Shown here piece after piece: positions 23,874 to 35,308 of a stretch of DNA of 64,000 nucleotides. How positions within the stretch are numbered: the first letter of the stretch is position 1; the number at the start of each line of letters is the position of its first letter. A program made the translations under genes and the position numbers. This DNA is from Hanleya hanleyi (taxonomy: Eukaryota; Mollusca; Polyplacophora; Lepidopleurida; Hanleyidae). The DNA lies in NCBI GenBank assembly GCA_036873755.1, contig JAVTVY010018690.1, positions 18,787-82,786 on the forward strand, in the 5' to 3' direction. The notes under the pieces are model-generated. The model worked only from the letters and a program-made list of their open reading frames with translations, searched no databases and was not told where the DNA came from.

Positions 23874-24240
23874 CCCTACCAGGCCTGGGGGGTGGGGGAT
23901 TATGGCCCTTCCCCCTACCAAACTTCCTTCTTTATCTCCGAAATGACAAAAGATTGAGAGCTGATACTCCATGACTTTGTAGTTTATCATATTGGGGTCA
24001 TTTTGAGCCTATTTGCATAACCCCTGAGCAGACGATCATGGGTAAATTAAAAATGGCGCCCATGTGGGTATCAGAAAAGTGATGTTTTCTTCAATATTTC
24101 TGCTTTTCTGTGATGAAAAGTGAGCATAAACTATTTTATTTCACATCAGATTATTATTTGCTAATTATCATGTAGTTTTTGCGAAGAAAACACATAATAA
24201 AAAAAATAAAAAAATCTGACCCAAAAAATGACATCTACAT
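23874..24240 (+). mobile_element. piggyBac-like MITE fragment
   Basis: TTAA at 23870-23873 is followed by CCCTACCAGGCCTGGGGGG, then GATTGAGAGCTGATACTCCA, CATTTTGAGCCTATTTGCAT, ATCATGGGTAAATT and the AAAAGTGATGTTTTCTTCAA block, in the same order as the other copies. The right end is missing. Confidence 0.65.
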
Positions 24241-25127
24241 TTTACCGTACATATCCATGAATTTCATCATGTCAGTCGTATGTTTTGCTAAAATCAGGAA
24301 AAATCTATTTTCTGTGCATCGAGACAGGGAAATAAAAGCATACTGATACATGTCCGTAGGTACTATTTGAGTATGTAGCAAAACTGAGAAGTTTAATATG
24401 AATGCATAAGTTTTATATAAATTTTACATTTCATTGACCTGTATGACCGTAGCAAATTTTGCATTTTCAGACTATTCTATGCTGATATTTTAATCATGGT
24501 TTCTGCACTATGCTATATTTTTATTCATCGAATAAAAAGTGGGGTCTTCTATCTACTCTTTCTGCAAAATTATTTGAGTGTGCCTATCCCCGTAGTCATC
24601 TAAGTTATGTTACATCATTATCTGCCCTGATGACATCTCTTGTCAGCAAAGGCAACATATGACGTTGAGAGAGTAATTAAAATGAAATAATTCCTGTGTA
24701 TAACGACGTCACCAACGTTGTTTGAACCACCTTAATGCACTTCCATGCAGAAGTGTGTGTTTGATCTATTCAGAGCGTCAAGTCAACATTTTTCGTTAAA
24801 ATGATCTCTCACTTTCCCAAATATGGAGGAAACAGGAAAATGATGATTTTTCGAGAAAATTTACGGAATATTAGTCCAAAATTTCAAAATGTGAAAAAGG
24901 GCAAAAAATATAGGACAGTGTGTTTTTTGATGTCTCACTTCTTTTATTGCTGTAGTTCAATATAAACTGCATGTACTCATTACTATGTTAAATCAGTGTG
25001 ACTCAAAGGCAAACTTGTGGAAGACTACTCCGTGAGTTAAAAAGATGATGGGCAAATTGTAACGTGAGTAACACCAGTCATGATTCACAACTGCACATGT
25101 CATCAACCATGATTTTCCTTTGACAGG
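24241..25127. other. No recognised feature
   Basis: Non-coding AT-rich DNA between the MITE fragment and the LINE. Confidence 0.4.
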
Positions 25128-25611
25128 GTTAAATTCTTATGGTTGGTCGCTATATACTGACTACTGTTGTACAATATGGGGTTCTGCCTCCAGAGAGTCA
25201 TTAGACTGCATTCTTCGTCTTCAGAAGCGTGCAGCCAGAATAATATTGAATGCAGACTATAATACCCCAAGTAAAGAAATGTTTAAGAAGCTACAATGGA
25301 TGACTATATATGACCGAATTACTTACCACAAAGCAATTCTTATGTTTAAATCACTACATAACCGAGCTCCAATTTACCTCTGTAAACAATTTACTCCAAC
25401 TGCAACTGTCTACCAAAAGGCTCTACGATCTACCACCTCTAATAATCTTGTTGTCCCTAAACCCAAAACTGAAGCATATAAACATCCTCTTCAATACTCT
25501 GGTGTGACTCTTTGGAATCAGCTCCCCAATAATATTAAATTCTCATCAAATTTAAATATATTCAAGAGACGAATGGAAGCTCATGATGTACATGATTTAT
25601 TATATCATTGA
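25120..25611 (+). pseudogene. C-terminal fragment of a non-LTR retrotransposon reverse transcriptase ORF
   Basis: The 163-codon frame matches the region behind the catalytic core that is conserved in CR1/Jockey-like LINE ORF2 proteins of aquatic invertebrates: DYCCTIWGSAS, then LQKRAARIILNADYNTPS, a KLQWMTIYDRI segment, KSLHNRAP and the end block LWNQLPNNIKFSSN followed by FKRRMEAH. No RT catalytic motif is present, so the copy is 5' truncated; the first dozen residues including the Met are probably flanking DNA. The frame is intact from about 25150 to its TGA stop at 25609, which suggests a fairly young insertion. Confidence 0.85.
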
Positions 25612-25722
25612 TCATATGCTGTTTTCTATTGTGTCATAATATGTGTCTTGTGTGCATGAGTGAGTGAGAGAGGGACTCAAGGAAGATTGGTCTTGTACTA
25701 ATTGAATCTCCTCTGTAAATAA

Positions 25723-25758
<36 letters not shown>
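25130..25758 (+). mobile_element. 5'-truncated LINE with (TTA)n 3' tail
   Basis: Consists of the RT C-terminal frame, about 110 bases of 3' UTR and a terminal TTA microsatellite at 25727-25757. A simple-repeat 3' tail in place of poly(A) is usual for CR1-like and some other LINEs. The exact 5' junction is uncertain by about 20 bases. Confidence 0.7.
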
Positions 25759-25759
<1 letters not shown>

Positions 25760-25790
25760 GCTGAAATATTGCTGAAAGTGATGTTAAATC
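25757..25790 (+). repeat. SINE-like tail abutting the LINE
   Basis: The bases following the TTA run read ATAGCTGAAATATTGCTGAA and continue into GTGATGTTAAATC, which is the same tail module found inverted inside the 59-bp satellite (33328 onward). It directly follows the LINE microsatellite without a spacer. Confidence 0.45.
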
Positions 25791-27600
25791 TAATTATCTT
25801 TTTAGAAAAAAAAATATAAAAAGTTGAATAATAATTAATGTGGTGGTGATTGAATGATTCAGGAGATTGATATAGTTTTCACCTCTAATAATTAAATCAC
25901 AGGAAGTGAAATTTCCCACCATAAAATCTGGGGACGGTCAAATTTATTAGAACAGGAAGTTGAACAAAAATATTCAAAATCATCCATATAATTCATTATT
26001 ATTTCATTATTTCAATGATTTATAGGTCGATCAAATTTATTAGAAAAGAAGATTGAATTTTGTCCCCAAAATGTGGGGGTGATTGAATTTTGATAGATGG
26101 ATTGAATTATTAGAGAGATTACGGTACAATACTGAACACAGTTGTCATGACAACATGGATCGAGAAAGTCTTCTAAACACTGAAGTTTTCCAACATCACC
26201 TGAGATCAATTTGAGAAAAGCTGTCCTGGAAACAAAGGGCAGGCAACTTCCCACTTGTTTTATGATGCATATGTAAGTGACTCCACTTCTCGCCCTCCAA
26301 CCAGACTTGAAAGGCTAGCTTGTTTGAATAGGACAAGTTTTGGAAGAAGACATAATAAAAAAAATGCTTTGAAGGTTGCCCAATATATTTATATGTCTCA
26401 GTCTGGCAACATTTCTTGGCAAGACTTTCATGAAATCGTCTCACCGAGGCATTTGCTGTGCATACGTGGTAAAGAAAGCCGTCAAATATTTATATATATG
26501 ATGATGATGACACGGAGAGACGCTGAACTACAAGTACATGTATAAGTGTTAGATCTGTTTCTTTATAGATCTCACCAATCCATATACACTGCCTTTGTGA
26601 GGCAAACTTCAGGCACAACACATCTGTTATTAGCTATTAATGTATTCCTTATAGTTGTTTATTATTGGGATAATTTGCATTTTTTCTCAAACAGGAATGA
26701 CTGAACATGAATATTGTCATTTTGATTTTTTCGCCATTTCGTCTAAGTGAGCGATGTATAAAGGTCGTTCAGGTAAAGTTGATTCTATAAATAGAATCAT
26801 TACATGTGACCTCTGGATGAGTGATCATGAAGTGGCGTATTTTGAGATTTTCATCTTCCCTGGAAATTGGGAAGCTGTACTAGAAGGGATGGTTGTGCAA
26901 AAGTGGCTTGAACAGTTCAAGGACTGGGGAGAATATATAAATGAAAAACTACGCTGCTTTGTCATTGAGTTTGTACTGTAGCTTTTAGTGAGTCAGATGA
27001 TGCTAGTGAGACAATATGCTACCACAATCATTTAAAAGTCACTCAATGAATTATAAGTACAGCCAACCCTCTCTATAATTTGCTGTTATAATGAACCGAG
27101 AATAAGTGTGTAATTAGGTTATTTTGTTTCTGTAAACTTTGTGGTTATAATGAAGTTCTTGCTGTGCCGAATGTCATTGTAATGAGGGTTCACTCACTGT
27201 AGTTCTCAACATTTTAGAATTTGTACCCTGTTTGCAACAAACCAAATTTCTAGCCTCCAGTCGAAGACATTCGTTCAGAATTATGTCTGTACAATCATGA
27301 CAATGAAGCATGTGCTCTCTTTGGAACTATTTGGTATTATTAAATGAAATCTCATAGTTGGTGTAATGTGACATTAATTTGACTATGAAAGCAAGGTAGT
27401 GAGAATACCAGTCAACAATATTATCATACAGAGGATTGGCATGACTATACTTCTGGAAATTCATAGTCATTACTTCATAGTCATTACTTCATAGTCATTA
27501 CTTGAGATGATCTTGTTCTAACTGTGTAAAGTAACACCTGACTAAACTGAGAAGCCTCCAAATAATGATATGTTCTTAACATTCCACCCAGCTTCAATTC
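25791..27600. other. No gene recognised
   Basis: ORFs of 75-96 codons at 26196-26545 and 26754-26981 show no motifs or splice support. A stretch at 27060-27200 repeats the idea TATAATGAA several times (27090, 27147, 27180), a possible old repeat. The patch at 27462-27500 has three copies of TCATAGTCATTACT. Confidence 0.35.
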
Positions 27601-27702
27601 TCAACCATAGTTCCTGTCAACCATAGTTCCTGTCAACCATAGTTCCTGTCAACCATAGTTCCTGTCAACCATAGTTCCTGTCAACCATAGTTCCTGTCAA
27701 CT
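27601..27702. repeat. 16-bp minisatellite, six units
   Basis: Unit TCAACCATAGTTCCTG, nearly invariant. Confidence 0.95.
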
Positions 27703-28184
27703 TCCTGTTTTTGTTAATTCAAGTATAGACAGTGACACAAACCGTTACATCAACTTTGTGGATGGTTTCGTGGGGTCAGAGAGTGCAAGGCAATGTGTAT
27801 ATGTTGTAACCCAATTACCAAGCTGGCCTGTCATGTTGCATTCCAGTTTTTGATAGTTTTAAAGGATTTGCTCCACTTGGCAGAAATTAGCATTTTGCAC
27901 TTCATGACCAGTACGCCGGGGTGATGGAGGATTTCTTTCAATTAAGCCAATAACAGTTCATGGAAGTACATATCAATCTGTAAAACCTCCGTACATCGGC
28001 CAGAAAATGTTTCACCCACAATCGTGTGCTTGTTCAGTCTGGGACATGACGGATGGTGAAACATCTGAGTTTACTCTGTTTATGTTAAACTAATCATAAA
28101 AAGCAGCTGTAACACTTGTTCATGATCATGCCCTATGTTTCATGTCAGCAATGTCCAGATCAACATTTTGCTTGAATTAAACAC

Positions 28185-28295
28185 AACATAACAAGGGTGA
28201 TGGAAAATATGCTGGTGTACTGACAAGAAGTCAAATTACCCCACAGGTAAATACACTGACCGCATATTTCTATAAACATCACAAGGACCAAAACT
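28185..28295 (+). repeat. Local duplicate carrying the empty site of the Harbinger-like insertion
   Basis: AACATAACAAGGGTGATGGA and the following CTGGTGTACTGACAAGAAGT, CCCCACAGGTAAAT, GCATATTTCTATAAACATCA match 29689-29795. The bases before it also resemble those before 28885, so this is the unoccupied version of the insertion site. Confidence 0.7.
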
Positions 28296-28482
28296 GATCC
28301 CTGTGATGATTTGTATCCCAGTCTTGCTTTTATTGTAGCTGTTCATGTGGACATCTTGAATGACATGCCAACATGGTCCCTAGCTCCAACTTGAACAGTG
28401 GTAGATACAAATATTTAAAAGCAATGATATATAATAGCCCTATCAAGTCGTCTGATGGAAGATGACCATTTTAGATGTAAGA

Positions 28483-28713
28483 AATGGCTCAAATGAGGGA
28501 GTTATGGCTCAATGAGGGAGTTATGGCTCAATGAGGGAGTTATGGCTCAATGAGGGAGTTATGGCTCAATGAGGGAGTTATGGCTCAATGAGGGAGTTAT
28601 GGCTCAATGAGGGAGTTATGGCTCAAATGAGGGAGTTATGGCTCAAATGAGGGAGTTATGGCTCAATGAGGGAGTTATGGCTCAATGAGGGAGTTATGGC
28701 TCAATGAGGGAGT
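28483..28713. repeat. 19-bp minisatellite, about 12 units
   Basis: Unit GAGGGAGTTATGGCTCAAT with an occasional extra A. The ORF beginning at 28685 partly reads this array. Confidence 0.95.
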
Positions 28714-28887
28714 TTTAATAGATTGCAAGTTCTTATTCAGAACACCACACACTTCATTGTCCACCACGTTTGCTAGTCACATAACTAAAATCACAATGAT
28801 TTGTACAGAGGGCAAGCCTTTGAGACGAAATGTCCACCAGCAGAATCTCACCATATACAGGTACAGTAGCAATTAAATGTAACATAA

Positions 28888-29688
28888 GGCCGTCCTTAAA
28901 ATTATCTGGGTTTCCGGTAACCCGACCGACCCATCAAAAACTGAAAATCGAGGGTCGGCGGTTTTATTATTTTATTTTTTTCACGAGAAGAGAAATAAAA
29001 TCCAAACCTGGTCTGTATTTGCAAGCTAATTCAATTCGTCTATCTTCTACAAATGATTGTTCTCGCTGCTCTAAAATGCATTTTTTTTTCACAATAAAAT
29101 GTTCGCCGGTCGTTAACAGAACTGAATTCAGTGATACCGGAAGCACATGGCAAATCTCGGGGCTTTAGTTATTGCCCGTGACAAAAAGCTGTAGTTGTCT
29201 CCCTTGCCGTTCCGGGAACTAAAATGGCGCGGTCGCCATTTTCTGTTTCCGTGATACAAAGTGGAAATGTTTTAAAAAACAATCATATAACCCTCGTGTC
29301 GACGACATCGACACTTCTCGAGGTCTTACAGTCAATCGTGCAGGATGTCGAGGCAGAAATAGAAACCATAACAGTTTCTAGATTGAATGCGGACTCCTCG
29401 ACATCGTTTAGTTGCGACTCTGGCTTGACAGTTGGTGATCTTCTCCAACTGGACGGAGAAATACGACGGATGTCTTGGCCTTTGTGGTATTGTTTTTCCT
29501 TTGTCATGTTAATGGACAAAACTTTCCAACATATACCCATATTGAGATTTGTAGTGTCGTAGGTGATTGAACTCCACTTTCAAATGTGCCTATCAGAAAA
29601 AAAAGAAGAAAAAAATTGCCTACCTACCTACCTACCCATCTTTTGCAATGGTCCGTTACCTGAAACAGGCATATTTTTAAGGATGGCC
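28888..29688. mobile_element. PIF/Harbinger-like element, 801 bp, with TAA target duplication
   Basis: Inverted ends GGCCGTCCTTAAAATTAT and, reversed, GGCCATCCTTAAAAATAT, extend about 36 bases with mismatches to GGTAAC. TAA flanks both sides (28885-28887, 29689-29691). A duplicate of the flanking DNA at 28185 contains a single TAA and no insert, which confirms both borders. A 3-bp TWA target is the mark of PIF/Harbinger. The interior has no transposase; it holds a 112-codon ORF. Confidence 0.8.
29224..29562 (+). CDS. Hypothetical 112-codon ORF inside the Harbinger-like element
   Basis: ATG in good context (AACTAAAATGG) preceded by a CpG-bearing stretch with GTTGTCTCCCTTG. The frame runs 112 codons to TAG. 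The first 85 residues have even, protein-like composition (segment LLEVLQSIVQDVEAEIETIT could be helical; later SCDSGLTVGDLLQLDGEIRR); the last part is hydrophobic and may be read-through beyond a natural exon. No family recognised. It may be a captured host exon, an element-specific accessory ORF, or chance. Confidence 0.3.
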   Translation: MARSPFSVSVIQSGNVLKNNHITLVSTTSTLLEVLQSIVQDVEAEIETITVSRLNADSSTSFSCDSGLTVGDLLQLDGEIRRMSWPLWYCFSFVMLMDKTFQHIPILRFVVS

Positions 29689-29861
29689 TAACAAGAATGA
29701 TAGAAAAAGATGCTGGCGTACTGACAAGATATCATATGACCCCACAGGCAAATGCACTGAATGCATATTTCTAAAAACATCACAAGTCTCTTTCATACAA
29801 GTTTGCCAGTCAACTGATGAAATTGATTCGCAAAATATTATTCCTGACATTTGCATTATAT

Positions 29862-32243
29862 GCCCTTCATTGTTGTCCTCACTGCTCTAGCCCTTCATTG
29901 ATGTCCTCACTGCCCCAGCCCTTCATTGATGTCCCCACTGCTCTAGCCCTTCATTGGGGTTCATACTCCATGTAAGAATCACGAGACAATGCCTACAATA
30001 GCCAGTCTGGGGACAACAATGTGTCTAGACCTGTGCTTTCTCAGCGACACAAATACCCAGACAATAGTTCCTACATGAAGTATCGACCTTCTTTGGTGTC
30101 TTCACTGCTCTAGCCCTTCATTGATGTCCTCACTACTCTAGCCCTTCATTGATGTCCTCACTGCTCTAGCCCTTCATTGATGTCCTCACTGCTCTAGCCC
30201 TTCATTGATGTCCTCACTGCTCTAGCCCTTCATTGATGTCCTCACTACTCTAGCCCTTCATTGATGTCCTCACTGCTCTAGCCCTTCATTCATGTCCTCA
30301 CTGCTCTAGCCCTTCATTGATGTCCTCACTACTCTAGCCCTTCATTGATGTCCTCACTACTCTAGCCCTTCATTGATGTCCTCACTACTCTAGCCCTTCA
30401 TTGATGTCCTCACTGCTCTAGCCCTTCATTGATGTCCTCACTGATCTAGCACTTCGTTGATGTCCTCACTACTCTAGCCCTTCATTGATGTCCTCACTGC
30501 TCTAGCACTTCATTGGTGTCCTCACTGCTCTAGCCCTTCATTGATGTCCTCACTACTCTAGACCTTCATTGATGTCCTCACTGCTCTAGCACTTCATTGG
30601 TGTCCTCACTGCTCTAGCCCTTCAGTGATGTCCTCACTACTCTAGCCCTTCATTGATGTCCTCACTGCTCTAGCCCTTCATTGATGTCCTCACTACTCTA
30701 GACCTTCATTGATGTCCTCACTGCTCTAGCACTTCTTTGGTGTCCTCACTGCTCTAGCCCTTCATTGATGTCCTCACTACTCTAGCCCTTCATTGATGTC
30801 CTCACTGCTCTAGCCCTTCATTGATGTCCTCACTGCTCTAGCACTTCGTTGATGTCCTCACTACTCTAGCCCTTCATTGATATCCTCACTACTCTAGCCC
30901 TTCATTGCTGTCCTCACTACTCTAGCCCTTCATTGATGTCCTCACTACTCTAGCCCTTCATTGATGTCCTCACTACTCTAGCCCCTTCATTGATGTCCTC
31001 ACTACTCTAGCCCTTCATTGATGTCCTCACTACTCTAGCCCTTCATTGATGTTCTCACTGCTCTAGCCCTTCATTGATGTCCTCACTACTCTAGCCCTTC
31101 ATTGATGTCCTCATTGCTCTAGCCCTTCATTGATGTCCTCACCACTCTAGCCCTTCATTGATGTCCTCACTGCTCCCGCCCTTCATTGATGTCCTCACTG
31201 CTCTAGCCCCTCATTGATGTCCTCACCACTCTAGCCCTTCATTGATGTCCCCACTGCTCTAGCCCTCCATTGGTGTCTCTCTAGCCCTTCATTGATGTCC
31301 TCACTGCTCTAGCCCTTCATTGATGTCCTCACTGCTCTAGCCCTTCATTGATGTCCTCACTGCTCTAGCCCTTCATTGATGTCCTCACTACTCTAGCCCT
31401 TCATTGATGTCCTCACTGCTCTAGCCCTTCATTGATGTCCTCACCACTCTAGCCCTTCATTGATGTCCTCACTGCTCCCGCCCTTCATTGATGTCCTCAC
31501 TGCTCTAGCCCCTCATTGATGTCCTCACTACTCTAGCCCTTCATTGATGTCCCCACTGCTCTAGCCCTCCATTGGTGTCCCCACTGCTCTAGCCCTTCAT
31601 TGATGTCCTCACTGCTCTAGCCTCTCATTGATGTCCTCACTGCTCTAGCACTTCATTGGTATCCTCACTGCTCTAGCCCTTCATTGATGTCCTCAGTACT
31701 CTAGCCCTTCATTGATGTCCTCACTGCTCTAGCCCTTCATTGATGTCCTCACCACTCTAGCCCTTCATTGATGTCCTCACTGCTCCCGCCCTTCATTGAT
31801 GTCCTCACTGCTCTAGCCCCTCATTGATGTCCTCACTACTCTAGCCCTTCATTGATGTCCCCACTGCTCTAGCCCTCCATTGGTGTCCCCACTGCTCTAG
31901 CCCTTCATTGATGTCCTCACTGCTCTAGCCTCTCATTGATGTCCTCACTGCTCTAGCACTTCATTGGTATCCTCACTGCTCTAGCCCTTCATTGATGTCC
32001 TCAGTACTCTAGCCCTTCATTGATGTCCTCACTGCTCTAGCCCTTCATTGATGTCCTCACCACTCTAGCCCTTCATTGATGTCCTCACTGCTCCCGCCCT
32101 TCATTGATGTCCTCAGTACTCTAGCCCTTCATTGATTCCTCACCACTCTAGCCCTTCATTGATATCCTCACTGCTCTAACCCTTCATTGATGTCCTCACT
32201 GATTTAACCCTTCATCGATGTCCTCATTGCTCTAACCCTTTCA
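29862..32243. repeat. 28-bp satellite, roughly 80 units
   Basis: Unit CTCACTGCTCTAGCCCTTCA followed by TTGATGTC, with common variants ACTCTAG, GCACTTC and GCTCCCGCC. A longer block marked by CTGCTCCCGCCCTTC recurs at about 31170, 31470, 31780 and 32088 with near 300-bp spacing, so part of the array is organised in a higher-order repeat. Confidence 0.95.
29958..30084 (+). repeat. Interspersed repeat R2, copy 2, inside the 28-bp satellite
   Basis: Non-satellite block with GTAAGAATCACGAGACAATG, CCTACAATAGCCAGTCTG and AACAATGTGTCTAGACC, matching 6980-7080. Satellite units continue on both sides. Confidence 0.65.
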
Positions 32244-32302
32244 TATCCACTCATTTTATATATCATTGAGATGAGACAAACTTCTGATGTACATGTATCA
32301 TT

Positions 32303-34699
32303 ATCCCCTAGATGAGCCCCAAACCCAATACACCAGCATTGGGTTTGGGACCTTTAACTCCAAGACACCAGTCATTGCCTGAGATATAGCCGCAAACCCT
32401 CAACATCATTGTATATATGATGTAGTCAATATCCCCTAGATGAGCTTCAAACTCTGAGATGCCATTGTTTGTCGGATGCAGTCAGTATCATGCTGAGAAT
32501 ATTTTTACCATTTGTAGTCCATGCTCTTGGATGAGCCTAAATAAATCTCAATAGACCAATCTGTGTCTGCGGGGTAAATACCCCCTGAGTGAGCCCTAAT
32601 AACTCCAAGACACCAATCTTTGCCTGATATAGTCATTACCCTCTGGATGAGCCTTAATGAACCCTAATATTCCAATATTTGGCTTGTGTTGTCATTACTA
32701 CCTGGATGAGCCTGAATTAACCCCAATATACCAATCTTTGGCTGATATAGTCATTATCCTCTGGATGAGCTTTAATGAACCCCAATATATCAATGTTAAG
32801 CTGGTGTAGTCATTACCCCCTGGATGAGCCTTAATGAACCCCAATATATCAATGTTAAGCTGATGTAGTCATTACCCCCTGGATGAGCCTTAATGAACCC
32901 CAATATATCAATGTTAAGCTGATGTAGTCATTACCCGCTGGATGAGCCTTAATGAACCCCAATATACCAATCTTTGGCTGATATAGTCATTACCCCCTGG
33001 ATGAGCTTTAATGAACCCCAATATATCAATGTTAAGCTGGTGTAGTCATTACCCCCTGGATGAGCCTTAATGAACCCCAATATATCAATGTTGAGCTGGT
33101 GTAGTCATTACCTCCCTGGATGATTATTAATGAACCCCAATATACCAATCTTCGGATGATATAGTTATTACACCCCTGGGTGTAGTTATTACACCCCTGG
33201 GTGAGCCTTAATGAATCTCAATATACCAATCTTTGGTTGTTGTTGTCAATACTCCCTGGATGAACCTTAATGAACTATATGAAATGAAATATACCAATGT
33301 TAAACTGGTGTAGTCATTATCCCCTGGAGAATTAAGATTTGACGTCGCATTCAGCAATATTTCAGCTATTTTGCGAATCCCCTGGATGAGCCTTCATGAA
33401 CCGCCAATATACCAATGTTAAGCTGGTGTAGTCATTACCCCCTGGATGAACTTTCATGAACCCCAATATACCAATGTTAAGCTGATGTAGTCATTACCCC
33501 CCTTGATGAGCCTTCATGAACCCCAGTATACCAATCTTTGCCTGATATAGTCATTTCACCCCTGGATGAGCCTTAATGAACTCAAATATACCAATGTTAA
33601 ACTGGTGTAGTCATTATCCCCTGGAGAATTAAGATTTAACGTCACATTCAGCAATATTTCAGCTATTTTGCGAATCCCCTGGATGAGCCTTCATGAACCC
33701 CCAATATACCAATGTTAAGCTGGTGTAGTCATTACCCCCTGGATGAACTTTCATGAACCCCAATATACCAATGTTAAGCTGATGTAGTCATTACCCCCCT
33801 TGATGAGCCTTCATGAACCCCAGTATACCAATCTTTGGCTGATATAGTCATTTCACCCCTGGATGAGCCTTAATGAACTCAAATATACCAATGTTAAACT
33901 GGTGTAGTCATTATCCCCTGGAGAATTAAGATTTAACGTCACATTCAGCAATATTTCAGCTATTTTGCGAATCCCCTGGATGAGCCTTCATGAACCCCCA
34001 ATATACCAATGTTAAGCTGGTGTAGTCATTACCCCCTGGATGAACTTTCATGAACCCCAATATACCAATGCTAAGCTGGTGTAGTCATTACCCCCTGGAT
34101 GAACTTTAATGAACCCCAATATACCAATGTTAAGCTGATGTAGTCATTACCCCCTGGATGAACTTTCATGAACCCCAATATACCAATGTTAAGCTGATGT
34201 AGTCATTACCCCCCTGGATGAACCTTAAAGAACCCCAATATACCAATGTTAAGCTGATGTAGTCATTACCCCCCTGGATGAACTTTCATGAACCCCAATA
34301 TACCAATGTTAAGCTGATGTAGTCATTACCCCCTTGGATGAACCTTAAAGAACCCCAATATACCAATGTTAAGCTGATGTAGTCATTACCCCCCTGGATG
34401 AACTTTCATGAACCCCAATATACCAATGTTAAGCTGATGTAGTCATTACCCCCTGGATGAACTTTCATGAACCTATATATACCAATGTCAAGCTGATGTA
34501 GTCATTACACCCCTGGATGAACCTTAATGAACCTCAATATACCAATCTTTGGCCTGTGTAGTCAATCTCCCTGGATGCGCTTTAATGAACCCCAATATAC
34601 CAATGTTAAGCTGGTCATTACCGCCTGGATGAGCCTTAATGAACCTCAATATACCAATCTTTGGTTGATGTAGTCATTGCCCCCCTGGATGAGCCTTAT
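32303..34699. repeat. 59-bp satellite with a 296-bp higher-order repeat
   Basis: Period 59 (range 59-61): TGGATGAGCCTTAATGAACC, CCAATATACCAATGTTAAGC and TGATGTAGTCATTACCCCC. Units are degenerate before 32580 and regular after. A five-unit block carrying a foreign 52-bp piece is present three times (33328, 33624, 33921). Non-coding. Confidence 0.95.
33328..33379 (-). repeat. SINE-tail fragment trapped in the satellite (first of three)
   Basis: AGATTTGACGTCGCATTCAG and CAATATTTCAGCTATTTTGCG match, inverted, the SINE-like tail at 25757. Copies at 33624-33675 and 33921-33972 read AACGTCACATTC, sharing two substitutions relative to this one. Confidence 0.7.
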
Positions 34700-34814
34700 G
34701 ATATTGGTCGAATTCTCTCGTACATGTACTTTAAACTTTCACTGAGTAGATCAAATTATCATTTAAATTGGTTTGTACGCTGTAAGTAACGTAAATCTTC
34801 CACTAAGTCTGTCA

Positions 34815-35024
34815 TCCCGTGGGGCTCCGGGTTGACTTGGGATCAAGGTCATAGTAAGAATAGGTCTCAGCTCCTCAAACTGCTTGTCATAAGAGATGAC
34901 TAACCGGGGCCCCCGTGGAGTTTTTGGGTGTAGTAAGGAATAGGGCCCTATAAGGAATAGGACCCAACATCGTGATATGACTTAAGTATAATTGAAAGCG
35001 ACATTAAATCATATTCACTCACTC
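34815..35024 (+). mobile_element. SINE-like element, copy 1
   Basis: Contains CCCGTGGGGCTCCGGGTTGA, CTTGTCATAAGAGATGACTA, CCCCCGTGGAGTTTTTGGGT and the tail AATTGAAAGCGACATTAAAT followed by CATATTCACTCACTC. This layout is familiar to me from abundant gastropod SINE-like repeats; the family name is not certain. Confidence 0.65.
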
Positions 35025-35108
35025 GCCAAGTCTATCAGAGATTGGAGAGTTAATGCAGATTTGCATTTGAAATGAATAGCAAGTCTAACATTAATCACAG
35101 GTCACAAT

Positions 35109-35308
35109 GAACTTTCTCATCCCTCTGCTATCCCACGTATAGGCCAGTGAACTTTCTCATCCCTCTGCTATCCCACGTATAAGCCAGTGAACTTTCTCAT
35201 CCCTCTGCTATCCCACGTATAAGCCAGTGAACTTTCTCATCCCTCTGCTATCCCACGTATAAGCCAGTGAACTTTCTCATCCCTCTGCTATCCCACGTAT
35301 AAGCCAGT
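35109..35308. repeat. 40-bp minisatellite, five units
   Basis: Unit GAACTTTCTCATCCCTCTGC followed by TATCCCACGTATAAGCCAGT. Inside duplication copy 1. Confidence 0.95.

Noticed and set aside
26196..26545. Overlapping ORFs of 80-96 codons on both strands
   Set aside because: No recognisable domain; opposite-strand overlap and AT-rich ends argue for chance.
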